A stretch of DNA of 64,000 nt, taken from NCBI RefSeq assembly GCF_024753545.1, contig NZ_JANTOO010000021.1, positions 1-64,000 of the forward strand, written 5' to 3'. Positions within the stretch are counted from its first letter, which is position 1, and each line of letters opens with the position of its first letter. Positions 8,780-17,801 of the stretch are shown here, piece after piece. Both the position numbers and the translations under genes were made by a program. Source of the stretch: Lysinibacillus pinottii (GTDB lineage: Bacteria; Bacillota; Bacilli; Bacillales_A; Planococcaceae). The notes under the pieces were generated by a model. It was not told the origin of the DNA. It searched no databases and saw only the letters and a program-made list of their open reading frames with translations.

Positions 8780-10129
8780 TTACTTCCCTAGCATGCTACG
8801 AATTTGTTTAACATCTTGTTGAAGCTGGACGTCATTTTTCAACAAAGAAGATATTTTTTCGTGAGCATGAATCACAGTTGTATGATCACGTCCACCAAAT
8901 TCTTCGCCAATTTTCGGCAGTGAAAAATCTGTTAATTCACGTGATAAATACATGGCAATTTGGCGAGGAAAAGCAATTAACTTTGTACGCTTTTTCGCCG
9001 TAAAATCTTCTAAACGTATACTAAAATGCTCACCAACAGCATTTTGAATGTCTAATATTGTCACAGTTCGTGGCTTTGAATTAGGAATGATATCTTTAAG
9101 TGCCTCAGCAGCAAGTGTGGCATTAATATCTTTGTTTACGAGCGATGAATAGGCAACGACGCGAATAAGCGCACCTTCAAGCTCCCTAATATTGGAGTCA
9201 ATCTGGTTCGCAATATAGAGCATTACTTCATTGGGTACCTCTAAACCATCTGCTTTTGCTTTTTTACGCAAAATAGCAATTCGTGTTTCCAAATCAGGAG
9301 GTGCAATATCCGTTATTAATCCCCATTCAAAACGTGAACGTAGCCGATCCTCTAATGTAGGAATTTCCTTAGGAGGTCTGTCACTCGATATAACAATTTG
9401 CTTGGATTCCTCGTGTAAAGTATTAAACGTGTGGAAAAATTCTTCTTGAGTTGATTCTTTTCCAGCAAGGAATTGAATATCATCAATTAGCAGTACATCC
9501 ACATTGCGGTATTTATTGCGAAAATCAAGTGCTTTGTTATCACGAATAGAGTTAATAAATTCATTTGTAAATTTCTCAGATGATAAATAGACCACCTTTG
9601 CATTAGGATTATGCTCTAAAACATAATGACCGATGGCATGCATTAAGTGTGTCTTACCAAGCCCAACTCCCCCATAGATGAAGAAAGGGTTATAAGCCTT
9701 TGCAGGTGCTTCAGCGACTGCTAGAGAGGCAGCATGTGCAAAGCGGTTACCAGAGCCAATAACAAACGTATCAAAAGTATACTTCGGGTTTAACATCCCC
9801 GGTGAAATATCATGGTGATCGTTATTCTTTGCTTGGATAATCGGCGCCGGCAAATCAAAATCGTCCGAATCCTGGTTTTTTTGAACAACAAATTTAATAA
9901 GCAAGTCTTCGCCTGTAAGCTCCGTTAATATACCTGTAATCAAATGAATATAATGATTCTCAAGCCAATCTCGAGCAAACGAATTTGGCGCAGCTATTGT
10001 CACAGTTGAACCACTGCCATTGTAGGACAGTAATTTGGTAGATTTTAGCCACGTTTCGAAGCTTGGTTTAGAAATTTTTTGTTCAACTTGAGCCAGGACA
10101 TTATTCCATAATTCTTCTAAATGTTCCAA
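8780..10129 (-). CDS. dnaA: Chromosomal replication initiator DnaA
   Basis: AAA+ initiator that binds DnaA boxes and opens oriC. Domain I begins LEELWNNVLAQVEQKISKPS. The AAA+ core has Walker A GGVGLGKTH and Walker B VLLIDDIQFL. Domain IV ends with the DNA-binding GGRDHTTVIHA signature. I choose the TTG at 10129: AAAGGAG sits 9 nt upstream, and the resulting MEHLEELW matches the B. subtilis start MENILDLW. A longer frame from another TTG (10156) has no ribosome site. This gives 449 residues. It is flanked on both sides by DnaA boxes, as expected for autoregulation. Confidence 0.97.
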   Translation of the reverse strand: MEHLEELWNNVLAQVEQKISKPSFETWLKSTKLLSYNGSGSTVTIAAPNSFARDWLENHYIHLITGILTELTGEDLLIKFVVQKNQDSDDFDLPAPIIQAKNNDHHDISPGMLNPKYTFDTFVIGSGNRFAHAASLAVAEAPAKAYNPFFIYGGVGLGKTHLMHAIGHYVLEHNPNAKVVYLSSEKFTNEFINSIRDNKALDFRNKYRNVDVLLIDDIQFLAGKESTQEEFFHTFNTLHEESKQIVISSDRPPKEIPTLEDRLRSRFEWGLITDIAPPDLETRIAILRKKAKADGLEVPNEVMLYIANQIDSNIRELEGALIRVVAYSSLVNKDINATLAAEALKDIIPNSKPRTVTILDIQNAVGEHFSIRLEDFTAKKRTKLIAFPRQIAMYLSRELTDFSLPKIGEEFGGRDHTTVIHAHEKISSLLKNDVQLQQDVKQIRSMLGK

Positions 10130-10540
10130 GCTACTAATCTCCTTTACAGTGTTCAATACATAAAAAAAATTGCATTTATAGAAATGGTAAATACGTTCAT
10201 TTTACAACTCGTCCACATAATCACAAGTTGTGGATAAAAGTTAACCAAAGGTTGTGATGAAAATTATCCACAGCATATTAACAGTTGTGGATAATTAAAA
10301 TGTTCATTTCAGTTTTCAACAAAGTGAAGAACAGTAATCGTATCAGAAAAACAAAGCTATTTCAATAGTTTATGAAACTTATCCACATAGCTTGTAGTTA
10401 TGCACTTTAGAGTTGTCCACAAGCACTGCTTATGTGAAAAAGCTGTAGATAATTGTTGTGGATAAAAAAATATGCAAAAAATACTATACACAACTTTGTG
10501 TAAAAAAAACAAGTCCTCTGTGGATAAATATTTTTATAAT
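10130..10540. other. oriC: oriC left part: DnaA box cluster upstream of dnaA
   Basis: Dense DnaA boxes: TGTGGATAA at 10229-10237, 10286-10294, 10457-10465 and 10519-10527; TTATCCACA at 10264-10272 and 10379-10387; TTGTCCACA at 10413-10421; TGTAGATAA at 10444-10452. This corresponds to the incA/incB half of the bipartite Bacillus origin and includes the dnaA promoter region. The gene-free stretch continues to rpmH at 10738. Confidence 0.88.
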
Positions 10541-10576
10541 AATGTTATAATAGAGTGTCTTTTACGGAGGATTTAA

Positions 10577-10597
10577 ATGCGCTCTGAGGATAGATGA
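10577..10597 (+). other. Possible 6-codon leader ORF before rpmH
   Basis: ATG at 10577 encodes MRSEDR then TGA. It is preceded by a strong GGAGG with 6-nt spacing, and a TATAAT hexamer lies upstream at about 10546. It could be a leader peptide of a longer rpmH transcript, or chance. Only the ribosome site and frame are seen. Confidence 0.25.
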
Positions 10598-10652
10598 AGT
10601 AGTTGCATTTAGATACATAGAATAGTTACCTAAAAGAAATTTGTTAAATACA

Positions 10653-10682
10653 TTGACAAAATAACTAGTTACTTTATATAAT
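10653..10682 (+). promoter_or_regulatory. Sigma-A promoter of rpmH-rnpA
   Basis: TTGACA (10653-10658), an 18-nt spacer and TATAAT (10677-10682). It lies about 55 nt before the rpmH start and is the best housekeeping promoter in the origin-proximal gap. Confidence 0.8.
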
Positions 10683-10737
10683 ATTCGAGTCTGTATGTTG
10701 AAAAATTCAACTCATATATCAGGAGGTGTCTATATAA

Positions 10738-10872
10738 ATGAAACGTACTTACCAACCAAAGAAACGTAAACACAGTAAAGTTCACGGTTTCCGCGCACGT
10801 ATGAGCACGAAAAACGGTCGCAAAGTTCTTGCTGCTCGTCGTCGTAAAGGAAGAAAAGTTTTATCAGCATAA
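10738..10872 (+). CDS. rpmH: Ribosomal protein bL34
   Basis: A 44-residue basic protein of the 50S subunit. It begins MKRTYQPKKRKHSKVHGF and ends with the conserved RRRKGRKVLSA. The ATG is preceded by AGGAGGTG. It is first in the rightward origin-proximal cluster and upstream of rnpA as in most bacteria. Confidence 0.98.
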   Translation: MKRTYQPKKRKHSKVHGFRARMSTKNGRKVLAARRRKGRKVLSA

Positions 10873-10879
10873 AATAAGT

Positions 10880-10910
10880 CCACTGAGCCACATCAGTGGT
10901 CTTTTTTTTC
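10880..10910 (+). terminator. Terminator/attenuator between rpmH and rnpA
   Basis: CCACTGA (10880-10886) pairs with TCAGTGG (10893-10899), followed by CTTTTTTTTC. Probably attenuates so that rpmH is expressed far more than rnpA. Confidence 0.85.
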
Positions 10911-10971
10911 TTTATTTTTGGTAAACCTAGAAGTGAGGATCAAAGATATTATCTATTAGCAGGTGAAAGAA

Positions 10972-11316
10972 ATGAAAAAACGCCAAAGAGTGAAGAAGAA
11001 TGATGATTTTCAAAAGGTGTTTAAAAAAGGTAAATCTTTCGCTAATCGTCAGTTTGTTGTTTACTTTTTAGAAAAAGAGGGACAAACAGAATTTCGTGTA
11101 GGTTTATCGGTTAGTAAGAAACTTGGGAATGCGGTAAAACGCAACCAAATAAAACGCTATATTCGCCATAGTATTCTTGATTTAAAGGATGATTTAAAGC
11201 CGAATATGGACTATGTTATTATCGCCAGACAACCGGCGGCCACTATGGATTTTCATGAAGTGAAACAAAGTTTGCAACATGTACTAAAAATCGCAAAGGT
11301 ATTGAGGAAAGTGTAA
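10972..11316 (+). CDS. rnpA: Ribonuclease P protein component
   Basis: Protein subunit of RNase P, which helps the catalytic RNA process tRNA 5' ends. It has 114 residues and begins MKKRQRVKKNDDFQKVF, matching the family. The RNR signature region is KKLGNAVKRNQIKRYIR. I use the ATG at 10972 because the AGGTG ribosome site lies just before it. A GTG 9 nt upstream is inside that site. Confidence 0.95.
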   Translation: MKKRQRVKKNDDFQKVFKKGKSFANRQFVVYFLEKEGQTEFRVGLSVSKKLGNAVKRNQIKRYIRHSILDLKDDLKPNMDYVIIARQPAATMDFHEVKQSLQHVLKIAKVLRKV

Positions 11317-11669
11317 TGTATGCAACCGAGTGGTAAAATGCGCCTGTATGATTAGCTTTAAGAATAAGAGTGAAATGGCATACCATAACGTAGGAGTATA
11401 CGCATAGGGGTATTACTAGCGTTAGATTTCACTTATAAAATATGTTAAATTCGCCACAAAACTCAGGAATAAGTGTATATTGTGAGAATATTTAGTAGAG
11501 TGAAACGTTATTGGCATGATAAAATAGCTGATAACTTTATCTTTGTTCAAGCTTTGATAAAGCTGCTGTCAGAAGTCACAGATTTTAAGGCAGGAAACTG
11601 TCAGTCAGTGAATAAAGAAGATGCATATAGAATTTGAAAAAGTGAATAGTAATTGTAGGGGGAAGAAGG
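11317..11669. other. Unassigned 353-nt gap between rnpA and spoIIIJ
   Basis: No ORF with a ribosome site, no tRNA and no clear terminator. A CTTTATC/GATAAAG hairpin (about 11536-11563) lies before spoIIIJ. The yidD gene often found here in other bacteria is absent. The gap probably holds the spoIIIJ promoter and leader; I cannot define them. Confidence 0.4.
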
Positions 11670-12440
11670 TTGAAAAAACAACATTGGGTAATTTTGTCAC
11701 TAGTATCAGTAGCTCTACTACTATCTGGTTGTACAGAATTCAATGAACCAATTTCCAAAGAAAGCACTGGCTTCTGGAATGAATTCATTGTTTGGCCGTT
11801 GGTATCAGCGATAAAATACTTTGCTGACCTACTTGGCACGTATGCATGGGGGATCATTGCTGTAACGATCATTATTCGTTTAGCAATTTTACCATTAATG
11901 ATTAAACAAACAAAGAGTTCTAAAAAAATGCAAGAAATTCAGCCAAAATTGAAGGAACTGCAAAAGAAGTATGCTTCTAAGGATGCTCAGACACAACAAC
12001 AATATCAGCAAGAAATGATGAAGCTGATGAGTGAATCAGGCGTAAACCCACTTGCAGGGTGTTTACCAGTAATCATTCAAATGCCAATTTTAATTGGTTT
12101 TTATCATGCAATAAGCCGTATGAATGCTACATCTACATTTGATTTAGGGAATTTCTTTATCTTCCCGCTAGCAGATCCTGCACCTGCATTAGCAATTACA
12201 GCAGGTTTAATGCAATTTATCGTATTACGTACAGGACCAGCAATGGATAATCCTCAAATGAAAATCATGATGTATATTATGCCATTCATGATCATTGCCT
12301 TTGGTATGGCCTTACCAGCTGCATTATCATTATATTGGGTAATCGGGAATATTATTTCGATTTTCCAAAACCTGTATATTTATAAACCTTGGAATAAAGA
12401 TAAAACACAACCTGCTCAAAATGGAGGGGCTAAAAAGTGA
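11670..12440 (+). CDS. spoIIIJ: Membrane protein insertase YidC/SpoIIIJ
   Basis: Oxa1/YidC-family lipoprotein that inserts and folds membrane proteins. In Bacillus the SpoIIIJ paralogue is required for forespore sigma-G activity through the SpoIIIA channel. It has 256 residues. The signal peptide has lipobox LLSGC (Cys21), followed by five predicted membrane segments and the conserved NPLAGCLPVIIQMPILIGFY. It starts at TTG after GGGGGAAGAAGG. It overlaps jag by 4 nt. Confidence 0.95.
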   Translation: MKKQHWVILSLVSVALLLSGCTEFNEPISKESTGFWNEFIVWPLVSAIKYFADLLGTYAWGIIAVTIIIRLAILPLMIKQTKSSKKMQEIQPKLKELQKKYASKDAQTQQQYQQEMMKLMSESGVNPLAGCLPVIIQMPILIGFYHAISRMNATSTFDLGNFFIFPLADPAPALAITAGLMQFIVLRTGPAMDNPQMKIMMYIMPFMIIAFGMALPAALSLYWVIGNIISIFQNLYIYKPWNKDKTQPAQNGGAKK

Positions 12441-13240
12441 AACAACTTACGCAAATAGGCGCAACAACACAAGAAGCGATCTCATTAGCGTTACAGAAAC
12501 TTGGCAAAACCCGTGAACAAGTAGATGTTGAAGTTTTACAAGAAGGTAAAAAAGGATTTTTAGGTTTTGGTGCACGCTCTGCAGAAGTTCGTGTAACTGT
12601 AAAGGAAGTTCAGATTCCGGTCATTGAAAGTGAAAAAGCCGAATCGCAAATAACGACTCAATTAGACAAACAATTAGCAGTAGATGATGTTGAAACAATA
12701 AGTTCACAAGTTTCTGATCAACCAAATGAAATCGAAGCTGTTCAAAAAGTCGTAAACGAACAAAATGAGGAAGAAGATTCAGCAAATCCAATTGAGGATG
12801 CAAAAACTTACTTAGTAACTATTGCTGAACAATTGGATATTCATGATCTTGATATAAGTACAACACGTGAAGGGAAATACGTTTATTTTCAGCTGAAAAG
12901 TGAGAAAGCTGCTCTACTTATCGGAAAACGTGGTCAAACATTAAATTCCTTACAGCAATTAACACAGTTAGTGCTAAATAAAAGCGCTAAGCAGTTCTTA
13001 ATGGTGAAATTAGATGTGGAAAACTATCGCGAACGTCGACAAGAAGCATTAGAGTTACTGGCTGATCGAATGGCGGACAAAGCATTACGTTCAAATCAAC
13101 GTGTGGCATTTGAACCTATGCCGTCATACGAAAGAAAAATAATTCATAATCAATTAGCCAATCGTCTTGATCTTGAGACGTATTCAGAAGGTTCAGAACC
13201 AAATCGTTATTTAGTCATTGAGCCCGTCAAAAATAAATAG
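12437..13240 (+). CDS. jag: RNA-binding protein Jag/KhpB (SpoIIIJ-associated)
   Basis: A 267-residue protein with the three Jag parts. The N-terminal Jag-N domain contains KKGFLGFGARSAEV. An acidic linker (about 55-115) is followed by a KH domain with the LIGKRGQTLNSLQ loop, then an R3H domain with ERRQEALELL. KhpB binds RNA with KhpA and influences cell-division gene expression in Gram-positives. Its GTG start overlaps the spoIIIJ stop by 4 nt, indicating coupling. Confidence 0.94.
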   Translation: MKQLTQIGATTQEAISLALQKLGKTREQVDVEVLQEGKKGFLGFGARSAEVRVTVKEVQIPVIESEKAESQITTQLDKQLAVDDVETISSQVSDQPNEIEAVQKVVNEQNEEEDSANPIEDAKTYLVTIAEQLDIHDLDISTTREGKYVYFQLKSEKAALLIGKRGQTLNSLQQLTQLVLNKSAKQFLMVKLDVENYRERRQEALELLADRMADKALRSNQRVAFEPMPSYERKIIHNQLANRLDLETYSEGSEPNRYLVIEPVKNK

Positions 13241-13267
13241 ATTTAAAACATGCAGACACTATAGTTT

Positions 13268-13308
13268 TAAAGGTCATTTTATCCTTTGTGATAAAATGAC
13301 CTTTTTTT
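13268..13308 (+). terminator. Terminator after jag
   Basis: A long perfect stem (AAAGGTCATTTTATC / GATAAAATGACCTTT) with a T-run. It ends the rpmH-rnpA-spoIIIJ-jag cluster. Confidence 0.9.
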
Positions 13309-13361
13309 ATGAGACAAAGAATTGTATTTTTTGTTGAAATTCAGTTTTATAAAAAAGGTTG

Positions 13362-13465
13362 TTATCCACATTTGGAAATGATCCTTACTTTAGATTTTGC
13401 TGAAAATATGTTAGTCTAAGGTGTTAGTAAGTATTGGTCGGTTTCGATTATCCACATGTGGATAA
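13362..13465. promoter_or_regulatory. DnaA boxes upstream of mnmE
   Basis: A perfect TTATCCACA at 13362-13370. A second perfect box (13448-13456) directly abuts an inverted perfect box TGTGGATAA (13457-13465), forming an 18-bp palindrome 18 nt before the mnmE start. This suggests DnaA-dependent control of mnmE/mnmG or a titration site. Function is inferred. Confidence 0.6.
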
Positions 13466-13483
13466 CGTTGAGGAGGTCATTAA

Positions 13484-14869
13484 ATGGAGTTTGATACAAT
13501 TGCTGCGATATCCACACCGATGGGTGAAGGTGCCATAGCCATCGTTCGTTTAAGTGGGGACGAAGCAGTGGCGATTGCAGATAAAATATTTAAATCACCA
13601 GGTGGAAAAAGTTTAACGACAAAGGATTCGCACACTATTCATTATGGACATTTAGTGGATCCTAAAACAAACGAGGTAGTAGAGGAAGTAATGCTATCAT
13701 TGATGCGTGGTCCAAAAACTTTCACACGTGAGGATGTAGTTGAAATAAATTGTCACGGTGGTTTGGTTTCAGTTAATCGTGTTTTACAACTAGCATTAAC
13801 GAATGGGGCAAGATTAGCAGAACCAGGTGAATTTACTAAACGTGCGTTTTTAAATGGGCGTATTGATTTATCACAGGCTGAAGCAGTAATGGATTTGATA
13901 AGAGCTAAAACAGATCGAGCAATGAATGTTGCCTTGGGTCAGATGGATGGAAAATTATCAAGACTTATTGGTGACTTGCGCCAAGCTTTACTAGAGACAT
14001 TAGCGCAAGTAGAGGTTAATATAGATTATCCAGAGTATGATGATGTAGAAGAGATGACTGTACCTGTTTTAGTAGAAAAATGTACATGGGTACGAGATGA
14101 AATTATTAAACTTCTCCAAACATCTTCTCAAGGGAAAATATTACGAGAGGGTTTATCGACTGTTATTTTAGGCCGTCCAAATGTAGGGAAATCTTCTCTT
14201 TTAAATAGCTTAGTACAGGAAAATAAGGCCATAGTGACAGATATTGCTGGTACTACTCGTGATATTATAGAAGAGTACGTCAATGTACGCGGTGTTCCGC
14301 TTCGTTTAGTGGATACAGCGGGTATTCGTGAGACAGAAGACATTGTTGAACGAATTGGCGTAGAACGTTCGAGAGAAGCGCTACGTGGAGCAGATTTAAT
14401 ATTATTTGTATTAAACTATGCAGATGAGTTAACTGCTGAGGACGAGCGTTTATTCGAAACGATTGAGGCGATGGACTACATCGTTATTATCAATAAAACA
14501 GATCTACCGCAAAAAATTAATTTAGCGCGTGTCAAAGAGCTAGCAGGTAAACATCGCATTGTAACCACCTCTCTCTTACAGGAGGAGGGTGTTACAGAGC
14601 TTGAAGAAGCGATAGCTGCATTGTTCTTTGAAGGGCAAATTGAAGCGGGCGATTTAACATATGTTTCAAATGCAAGACATATTGCACTATTGCATCAAGC
14701 ACAGGCGACAGTTGAGGATGCAATAGCAGCTGCTCAAGCTGGAGTTCCAGTTGATATGGTACAAATTGATGTCACAAGAACTTGGGAATTACTTGGTGAG
14801 ATTATAGGTGACACAGTGCAAGAAAGCCTAATCAACCAGCTATTTTCTCAGTTTTGCTTAGGAAAATAA
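13484..14869 (+). CDS. mnmE: tRNA modification GTPase MnmE
   Basis: With MnmG it installs the (carboxymethyl)aminomethyl group on U34 of wobble tRNAs, using methylenetetrahydrofolate and GTP. It has 461 residues: an N-terminal tetrahydrofolate-binding domain, a helical domain, and an inserted G domain (G1 GRPNVGKSS, G3 DTAG, G4 NKTD). It ends with the catalytic FCLGK tail. The ATG follows GAGGAGG. It leads the mnmE-mnmG pair. Confidence 0.97.
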   Translation: MEFDTIAAISTPMGEGAIAIVRLSGDEAVAIADKIFKSPGGKSLTTKDSHTIHYGHLVDPKTNEVVEEVMLSLMRGPKTFTREDVVEINCHGGLVSVNRVLQLALTNGARLAEPGEFTKRAFLNGRIDLSQAEAVMDLIRAKTDRAMNVALGQMDGKLSRLIGDLRQALLETLAQVEVNIDYPEYDDVEEMTVPVLVEKCTWVRDEIIKLLQTSSQGKILREGLSTVILGRPNVGKSSLLNSLVQENKAIVTDIAGTTRDIIEEYVNVRGVPLRLVDTAGIRETEDIVERIGVERSREALRGADLILFVLNYADELTAEDERLFETIEAMDYIVIINKTDLPQKINLARVKELAGKHRIVTTSLLQEEGVTELEEAIAALFFEGQIEAGDLTYVSNARHIALLHQAQATVEDAIAAAQAGVPVDMVQIDVTRTWELLGEIIGDTVQESLINQLFSQFCLGK

Positions 14870-14896
14870 CTTTAAGAAAGAAAGGAAGATACGAGC

Positions 14897-16789
14897 ATGC
14901 CAACAAAATATGAGGCAGGCACGTTTGATGTGATCGTCATTGGCGCAGGTCATGCAGGTTCAGAAGCTGCACATGCTGCGGCTAAAATGGGTGCTAAAAC
15001 ACTAATGTTAACGATCAACTTAGATATGATTGCATTTATGCCATGTAATCCATCCATTGGTGGTCCTGCCAAAGGAATCGTCGTACGTGAAATAGACGCT
15101 TTAGGTGGCGTCATGGGGAAAGTTATAGATAAAACGCATATCCAAATGCGAATGTTAAATACAGGAAAAGGCCCAGCTGTACGTGCATTACGTGCGCAAG
15201 CTGACAAAGTTTTGTATCAACAAGAAATGAAACGCATATTAGAGGAAACCGAAAACTTAACAATCCATCAAGGAATGGTAGAAGAACTTATCATTGAGGA
15301 TGGAGAAGTAACAGGGGTTATTACACAAATTGGTGCTATTTATCGTGCCAAAACAGTAGTGGTCACAACAGGTACCTTCCTACGCGGTGAAATTATTATT
15401 GGGGATATAAAATATTCAAGTGGTCCTAATAACCAACAACCGTCCATTCGCTTAGCTGATAATTTAAAAGAGCTTGGTTTTGACCTTGTTCGATTTAAAA
15501 CAGGTACACCACCACGTGTTAATAATCGTACAATTGATTATGATAAAACTGAAATTCAGCCAGGAGATGAAGTTCCACGTGCATTTAGTTTTGAAACAAC
15601 GGAATTCATTATGGACCAACTACCTTGCTGGTTAACGTATACAAGCCCTGAAACACACGAAATAATTGAGGCTAATTTACATCTATCACCGATGTATTCT
15701 GGGATGATTAAAGGGACGGGTCCACGCTACTGCCCTTCGATTGAAGATAAAGTAGTACGCTTCAACGATAAGCCGAGACATCAAATCTTCTTAGAGCCAG
15801 AAGGACGTAATACACGTGAGGTTTATGTTCAAGGTTTATCAACAAGCCTACCAGAGCATGTTCAAACACGTTTATTAAAATCAATCCCAGGCTTAGAGAA
15901 TGCAGAAATGATGCGTGCTGGCTATGCCATTGAATATGATTCAATTGTACCCACACAATTGTGGCCAACACTAGAAACAAAGCGCATTAAAGGCTTATAT
16001 ACAGCTGGCCAAATTAATGGTACATCGGGTTATGAAGAAGCAGCGGCCCAAGGATTAATGGCAGGAATGAATGCTGCAGCTAATGTACTTGGCAAAGAGG
16101 AATTAATCCTTAGTCGCTCGGATGCCTATATTGGGGTACTAATTGATGATCTTGTGACAAAAGGAACAAATGAGCCGTATCGTTTACTAACTTCTCGTGC
16201 AGAGTATCGCTTACTGCTACGTCATGATAACGCTGATTTACGATTATTAGAGCTAGCTTATAAAATCGGAATGGTACCACAAGAAAGATATGACAAGTTC
16301 AATGCGAAAAAGGCATTAATAGAAAATGAAATTGCACGTCTTCGTGAAATAATTATTAAACCGAATGAAGCTACACAAGCGGTTATTCGTTCTGCTGGTG
16401 GTAGTGAATTAAAAGACGGCATTCGAGGTGCTGATTTACTAAAACGCCCCGAGATGCATTATGAGATGATTTCTTCATTAATTCCGGCAGATATTGAATT
16501 TACAGAAGAAGTAAAAGAGCAAATTGAAATTCAGCTTAAATATGAAGGCTATATCGAAAAAGCATTGCTACAAGTAGAGAAGCTGCATAAAATGGAAAAC
16601 AAAAAAATCCCTGAAAACATTGATTATGATGCTATTTCTGGATTAGCGACAGAAGCACGTCAAAAATTAAAACAAGTTACACCGCTTTCCATTGCACAAG
16701 CCTCTCGTATTTCTGGTGTTAACCCAGCAGATATTTCTATTCTTCTTGTTTATATTGAACAAGGTAAAATTGCAAAAATAAGCGGCTAA
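14897..16789 (+). CDS. mnmG: tRNA modification FAD enzyme MnmG (GidA)
   Basis: FAD/NADH-dependent partner of MnmE in U34 modification, 630 residues. The N-terminal Rossmann motif is [19 protein letters not shown], and the family-typical [11 protein letters not shown] and TGTFLRG segments are present. The C-terminal helical domain, which binds MnmE and tRNA, ends [13 protein letters not shown]. It lies 27 nt downstream of mnmE. Confidence 0.97.
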
Positions 16790-16813
16790 TAAGAACAGTA
16801 AAGTGAATAAGGG

Positions 16814-16845
16814 GCGGGCATACCATTGTGCCCGCTTCCTATTTT
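16814..16845 (+). terminator. Terminator after mnmG
   Basis: GCGGGCA (16814-16820) pairs with TGCCCGC (16829-16835), followed by a T-rich run. Confidence 0.75.
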
Positions 16846-16904
16846 TAAAGCAATACTATTGTTAAGATGAACTAGTAGAGCTAGATTAATAAAGGAGACT
16901 TTAC

Positions 16905-17621
16905 ATGAACGAACAACAATTTATTGAGGCACTGAAAAAAAAGGGCATCGAGCTTTCCGAAAAGCAAATTACTCAATTTAAAAAATACTTTGAATTACTT
17001 GTCGAGTGGAATGAAAAGATGAACCTGACTGCTATTACAGATTTAGAAGGTGTTTATTTAAAACATTTCTTTGACTCTATTAGTGCCTCATTTTATTTTG
17101 ATTTTTCAAAAGTAATCACTGTTTGTGATGTAGGAGCAGGGGCTGGTTTTCCTAGTATTCCAATAAAAATCTGTTTCCCACATTTACATGTCACAATTGT
17201 CGACTCCTTAAATAAAAGAATTACATTTTTAAATCATTTAAGTGATGAGTTACAATTAGAAAATATGAATTTTGTGCATGCTCGTGCAGAAGAGTTTGGT
17301 CAAAATATAAAATATCGTGAGCAATACGATGTGGTGACAGCACGTGCAGTAGCTCGTTTATCTGTTTTATCGGAGCTATGTGTACCATTAGCAAAACAAG
17401 GTGGCTATTTTGTTGCCTTAAAAGCAGCGGCAGGTGCAGAAGAATTAAAAGATGCTAAAAAAGCATTAACAACACTAGGTGTTAAACTGAAAGAAGAATA
17501 TTCTTTCAAGCTACCTGTTGAAGAAAGTGACCGCATTTTATATATATTTGATAAAATAAAAGGAACACCGAAAAAATACCCGCGTAAGCCAGGTGTACCG
17601 AATAAAACACCAATTCAATAA
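16905..17621 (+). CDS. rsmG: 16S rRNA (guanine-N7)-methyltransferase RsmG (GidB)
   Basis: Uses S-adenosylmethionine to methylate G527 (E. coli numbering) of 16S rRNA; loss gives low-level streptomycin resistance in other species. It has 238 residues. The SAM-binding glycine-rich loop is DVGAGAGFPSIPIKI, and the conserved LVEWNEKMNLTAI lies near the N-terminus. It begins 9 nt after AAAGGAG. Standard position between mnmG and noc. Confidence 0.97.
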   Translation: MNEQQFIEALKKKGIELSEKQITQFKKYFELLVEWNEKMNLTAITDLEGVYLKHFFDSISASFYFDFSKVITVCDVGAGAGFPSIPIKICFPHLHVTIVDSLNKRITFLNHLSDELQLENMNFVHARAEEFGQNIKYREQYDVVTARAVARLSVLSELCVPLAKQGGYFVALKAAAGAEELKDAKKALTTLGVKLKEEYSFKLPVEESDRILYIFDKIKGTPKKYPRKPGVPNKTPIQ

Positions 17622-17625
17622 TTAG

Positions 17626-17641
17626 TGTTTCATGTGAAACT
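17626..17641. promoter_or_regulatory. Degenerate parS-like site before noc
   Basis: TGTTTCATGTGAAACT differs from the parS form TGTTTCACGTGAAACA at two positions. It lies just after rsmG. It could be a weak ParB site or a relic. Confidence 0.45.
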
Positions 17642-17801
17642 TTCTCAAAGTAGAATATATTTTTTCTATTTTGAGCATACATACTAGTTATGGATGGTTC
17701 ACGCAAAAGTCATCTATGAACTATATACATTTGAGGAAATATAATAAATAATAATAGAATGAGACAGAGCAAGATAGTTACTTAAAGGTGGTGCCACTTG
17801 G

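Noticed and set aside
11317..11669. yidD or a small RNA between rnpA and spoIIIJ
   Set aside because: No frame matches the short Cys-rich YidD protein and no clear RNA fold is seen.
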